From contig JASLGI010000099.1 of assembly GCA_030149685.1 (NCBI GenBank), forward strand, positions 1-7,223: a stretch of DNA of 7,223 nt. Reading direction: 5' to 3'. The notes under the pieces are model-generated. The model did not search any database. It saw nothing but the letters and a program-made list of their open reading frames with translations, and was not told the DNA's origin. Positions 6,137 to 7,223 of this stretch are shown piece by piece (position 1 is the first letter of the stretch; each line of letters begins with the position of its first letter). This DNA is from Bacillaceae bacterium. Lineage in GTDB: Bacteria; Bacillota; Bacilli; Bacillales_A; Planococcaceae. Made by a program: the position numbers and the translations under genes.

Positions 6137-6853
6137 ATGTCCATGCAAGATAAAACGATTCTCGTCGTAGATGATGAAAAACCGATTGCTGACATTTTAG
6201 AATTTAATTTAACAAAAGAAGGTTTCGAAGTCCATTGTGCATATGATGGGGAAGAAGCTTTAGAAAAAGTAGATGAAATACAACCGGATATTATGCTGTT
6301 AGATATTATGTTGCCGAAACGAGATGGTATGGAAGTATGTCGTGAAGTTCGTAAAACGTACGATTTCCCCATCATTATGTTAACAGCAAAAGATTCTGAA
6401 ATAGATAAAGTACTTGGTCTTGAATTAGGAGCCGATGATTATGTGACGAAACCGTTCGGAACACGTGAATTAATTGCTCGTGTGAAAGCGAATTTACGTC
6501 GTCATTCAAAAGTAGCTCCAGAAGAAACGATCGAATCATCCGATGACATTGAAGTCGGACCATTAATTATTCAACCAGATGCTTATACTGTGAAAAAACG
6601 TGATGAAGTTATTGAGCTCACGCAACGAGAGTTTGAATTACTCAGCTATTTAGCAAAGCATATCGATCAAGTATTAACACGTGAGCATTTATTACAAACC
6701 GTATGGGGATATGATTATTTTGGAGATGTGCGTACAGTAGACGTAACGATTCGTCGACTTCGTGAAAAAATTGAAGATGAACCGAGCCATCCGAAAATTA
6801 TCATTACTCGTCGCGGAATAGGTTATTATTTACGTAGTCCAGAAGAGGAGTAA
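6137..6853 (+). CDS. walR: Essential two-component response regulator WalR (YycF)
   Basis: OmpR/PhoB-type DNA-binding regulator that, when phosphorylated by WalK, controls wall hydrolases and other cell-wall genes in Firmicutes. With the ATG at 6137 the product has 238 residues. The receiver domain (about 5-120) shows the acidic pair D12-D13, the phospho-acceptor D56 in LLDIMLP, T83 and K105 in the [10 protein letters not shown] segment. T104 corresponds to the Thr phosphorylated by the kinase PrkC in B. subtilis WalR (T101). The winged-helix domain (about 135-235) includes [14 protein letters not shown], the recognition region [25 protein letters not shown] and the wing RRGIGYYLR. Near identity to B. 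subtilis WalR across the receiver makes the assignment secure. It lies 150 nt after dnaC, with no purA between, and 5 nt before walK. Its own promoter is likely in the gap containing the DnaA-box palindrome. An upstream GTG at 6128 and a downstream ATG at 6143 are less likely starts. Confidence 0.97.
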   Translation: MSMQDKTILVVDDEKPIADILEFNLTKEGFEVHCAYDGEEALEKVDEIQPDIMLLDIMLPKRDGMEVCREVRKTYDFPIIMLTAKDSEIDKVLGLELGADDYVTKPFGTRELIARVKANLRRHSKVAPEETIESSDDIEVGPLIIQPDAYTVKKRDEVIELTQREFELLSYLAKHIDQVLTREHLLQTVWGYDYFGDVRTVDVTIRRLREKIEDEPSHPKIIITRRGIGYYLRSPEEE

Positions 6854-6858
6854 CACGT

Positions 6859-7223
6859 ATGCAAAAGGTGAGCTTTTTTCGATCGATTCACGTAAAGTTC
6901 GTATTTATTTATATTTTGCTCATATTAATTGCTCTACAAATTATCGGGCTTTACTTCTCTCGAGAATTAGAGCAAACGTTAACGACGAACTTTGAAACGT
7001 CGATTGTCGATCGGATGAACTTAATTGAATTCAGTGTACGTGAAGAAATGAAAAGAGAACGACAAGAAGACGATCCGACACTAGAAGAAAGTCTTCGGGT
7101 CGTTCTTTCTAGTTTCACATCTCAAGATATTAATGAAATACGTGTAATTGATTCGAAGTATCGAATTGTCGCGACGAATGTATTAGATAATCAAACGCTC
7201 GTCGGTCAGCGATCTATCGACGA
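6859..7223 (+). CDS. walK: Sensor histidine kinase WalK (YycG), N-terminal part, cut by window end
   Basis: Membrane kinase that senses wall status, is activated at the division site and phosphorylates WalR. The frame from ATG at 6859 is open to the window edge (121 full codons). It starts MQKVSFFRSIHVKFVFIYI, resembling the WalK N-terminus of B. subtilis. Residues about 14-34 form the first membrane helix (IALQIIGLYF at its end). The rest, from about 35, is the start of the extracellular sensing domain, with a charged helix (SVREEMKRERQEDD) and a strand region INEIRVIDSKYRIVATNV typical of PAS/Cache-like folds. The second helix, HAMP, PAS, HisKA and ATPase domains lie beyond the window. A GAAGAGGAG ribosome-binding site at 6842-6850, inside the walR tail, is 8 nt before the start. 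The 5-nt gap to walR shows they share an operon. Confidence 0.95.
   Translation, partial: MQKVSFFRSIHVKFVFIYILLILIALQIIGLYFSRELEQTLTTNFETSIVDRMNLIEFSVREEMKRERQEDDPTLEESLRVVLSSFTSQDINEIRVIDSKYRIVATNVLDNQTLVGQRSID

Noticed and set aside
5971..6375. 134-codon open frame on the - strand across the dnaC-walR gap
   Set aside because: More than half is opposite walR, the product is Ser/Ile-rich without motifs, and it would run through the hairpin and DnaA-box palindrome. It is considered chance.

Overview
The window is chromosomal DNA of a low-GC Gram-positive bacterium of the class Bacilli, most likely order Bacillales. Every recognisable protein resembles its Bacillus subtilis counterpart closely in length and motifs, and the gene order (rpsF-ssb-rpsR, then yybS-gdpP-rplI-dnaC, then walR-walK) is the one found near the replication origin in that group. 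The family or genus cannot be fixed from this sequence. All genes lie on the + strand. No mobile element, tRNA, rRNA or CRISPR array was seen, and no gene-free stretch exceeds about 155 bases.

Layout. (1) 1-1109: the 3' part of rpsF (ribosomal protein S6), then ssb (single-stranded DNA-binding protein) and rpsR (ribosomal protein S18), closed by a strong intrinsic terminator at about 1117-1153. (2) 1154-5986: a promoter candidate with an extended -10, then a tight cluster of yybS (DUF2232 membrane protein), gdpP (c-di-AMP phosphodiesterase), rplI (ribosomal protein L9) and dnaC (the DnaB-type replicative helicase). gdpP and rplI overlap by 4 nt. (3) 5987-6136: a 150-nt intergenic region holding a terminator-like hairpin and a perfect 26-bp palindrome whose core is two consensus DnaA boxes (TTATCCACA) facing each other with no gap. 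(4) 6137-7223: walR and the first third or less of walK, the essential two-component system for cell-wall homeostasis.

The genes join replication (ssb, dnaC), translation (S6, S18, L9), c-di-AMP turnover (gdpP) and wall control (walRK). This is ordinary core genome rather than a novel system. The part most worth checking is the dnaC-walR gap: the DnaA-box palindrome fills the spacer and covers the -10 of the best sigma-A promoter candidate for walRK, so DnaA could act directly on transcription of the wall regulator. purA, which lies between dnaC and walR in B. subtilis, is absent here.
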